Shown here piece by piece: positions 45,687 to 45,776 of a stretch of DNA of 45,776 bases (position 1 is its first letter; every line of letters begins with the position of its first letter). Made by a program: the position numbers and the translations under genes. The DNA comes from an uncultured Clostridia bacterium (GTDB lineage Bacteria > Bacillota > Clostridia > TANB77 > CAG-508): contig CANPZF010000013.1 in the NCBI GenBank assembly GCA_947589015.1, positions 1 to 45,776 of the forward strand. The letters are read 5' to 3'. The notes beneath the pieces are model-generated. The model made no database searches. It worked only from the letters and a program-made list of their open reading frames with translations, and had not been told where the DNA came from.

Positions 45687-45773
45687 ATATTGTTAATCTT
45701 TAATTAAACAATATCGAATCAATGAATATTCCTCTCTTCATTTATACATTTCAGTATAAATTTGCGATATTCA
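45687..45773. promoter_or_regulatory. Inverted repeats upstream of the PglE-like gene
   Basis: Three dyads: ATATTGTT (45687-45694) with AACAATAT (45707-45714); ATTTATAC (45740-45747) with GTATAAAT (45754-45761); and an outer pair TGAATAT (45723-45729) with ATATTCA (45767-45773) that encloses the second. They could form a structured leader or bind a repressor. No convincing -35/-10 pair is seen inside the window; the edge may cut it off. Confidence 0.4.
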
Positions 45774-45776
45774 ACA

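Overview
The window is very AT-rich DNA with every credible gene on the minus strand. Strong Shine-Dalgarno motifs, frequent TTG/GTG starts, TGA used as stop, ChW (clostridial hydrophobic-W) repeats, a TupA-like ATP-grasp protein and Gram-positive style GtrA/GT2 and ABC glycan export genes point to a low-GC member of the Clostridia. I cannot name a species. The whole window is a cell-surface glycan region.

Right to left (the direction of transcription). (1) 45.6-27.2 kb is a Wzx/Wzy-type capsule or exopolysaccharide cluster. It holds a PglE-like aminotransferase and PglC-like phosphoglycosyltransferase, an ATP-grasp/HAD pair, remnants of a PglD/NeuD-like acetyltransferase and of a GT4 glycosyltransferase, then UDP-glucose dehydrogenase, three GT4 enzymes, Wzy, a DUF2334 deacetylase-like protein, a UDP-glucuronate epimerase-like enzyme, a TupA-like ATP-grasp, Wzx, a DUF362 protein, a hexapeptide acetyltransferase, an acyltransferase-3 gene broken at a simple-sequence tract, and a further ATP-grasp. 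(2) 27.2-25.4 kb is a boundary with transposase debris and a DUF4143-type ATPase gene that has its own promoter, three direct repeats at exact 32-bp spacing, and a terminator. (3) 25.2-6.65 kb is one long operon with a near-consensus promoter and a terminator: Wzm permease, GT2, Wzt ATPase with a C-terminal carbohydrate-binding domain, a membrane-anchored metallo-beta-lactamase-fold protein, MetK, a methyltransferase + kinase-like + coiled-coil protein, a frameshifted tandem GT2, three large GT-C-like membrane proteins, several GT2 enzymes, DUF2304, an EamA-type small transporter and GtrA. (4) 6.6-6.1 kb is a 462-nt imperfect palindrome. (5) 6.1-1.9 kb is a secreted lysozyme with 15 ChW repeats and a GtrB-like GT2. 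(6) 1.9 kb to the left edge is rfbD-rfbA, whose promoter overlaps the upstream terminator, followed by 23-bp tandem repeats.

How the parts fit. The operon of region 3 looks like an ABC-exported cell-wall polysaccharide, perhaps rhamnose-containing given rfbD/rfbA beside it, with side groups added outside the membrane by polyprenyl-phosphate-sugar (Gtr/GT-C) modules. Its most striking part is the metK / methyltransferase-kinase-coiled-coil / Wzt-C set. This has the domain order of the WbdD chain terminator of ABC-exported O antigens, so I propose a Gram-positive chain-capping and chain-length system with its own SAM supply. Region 1 would make a second, Wzy-polymerised uronic-acid-containing polymer, with signs of recent decay or phase variation.
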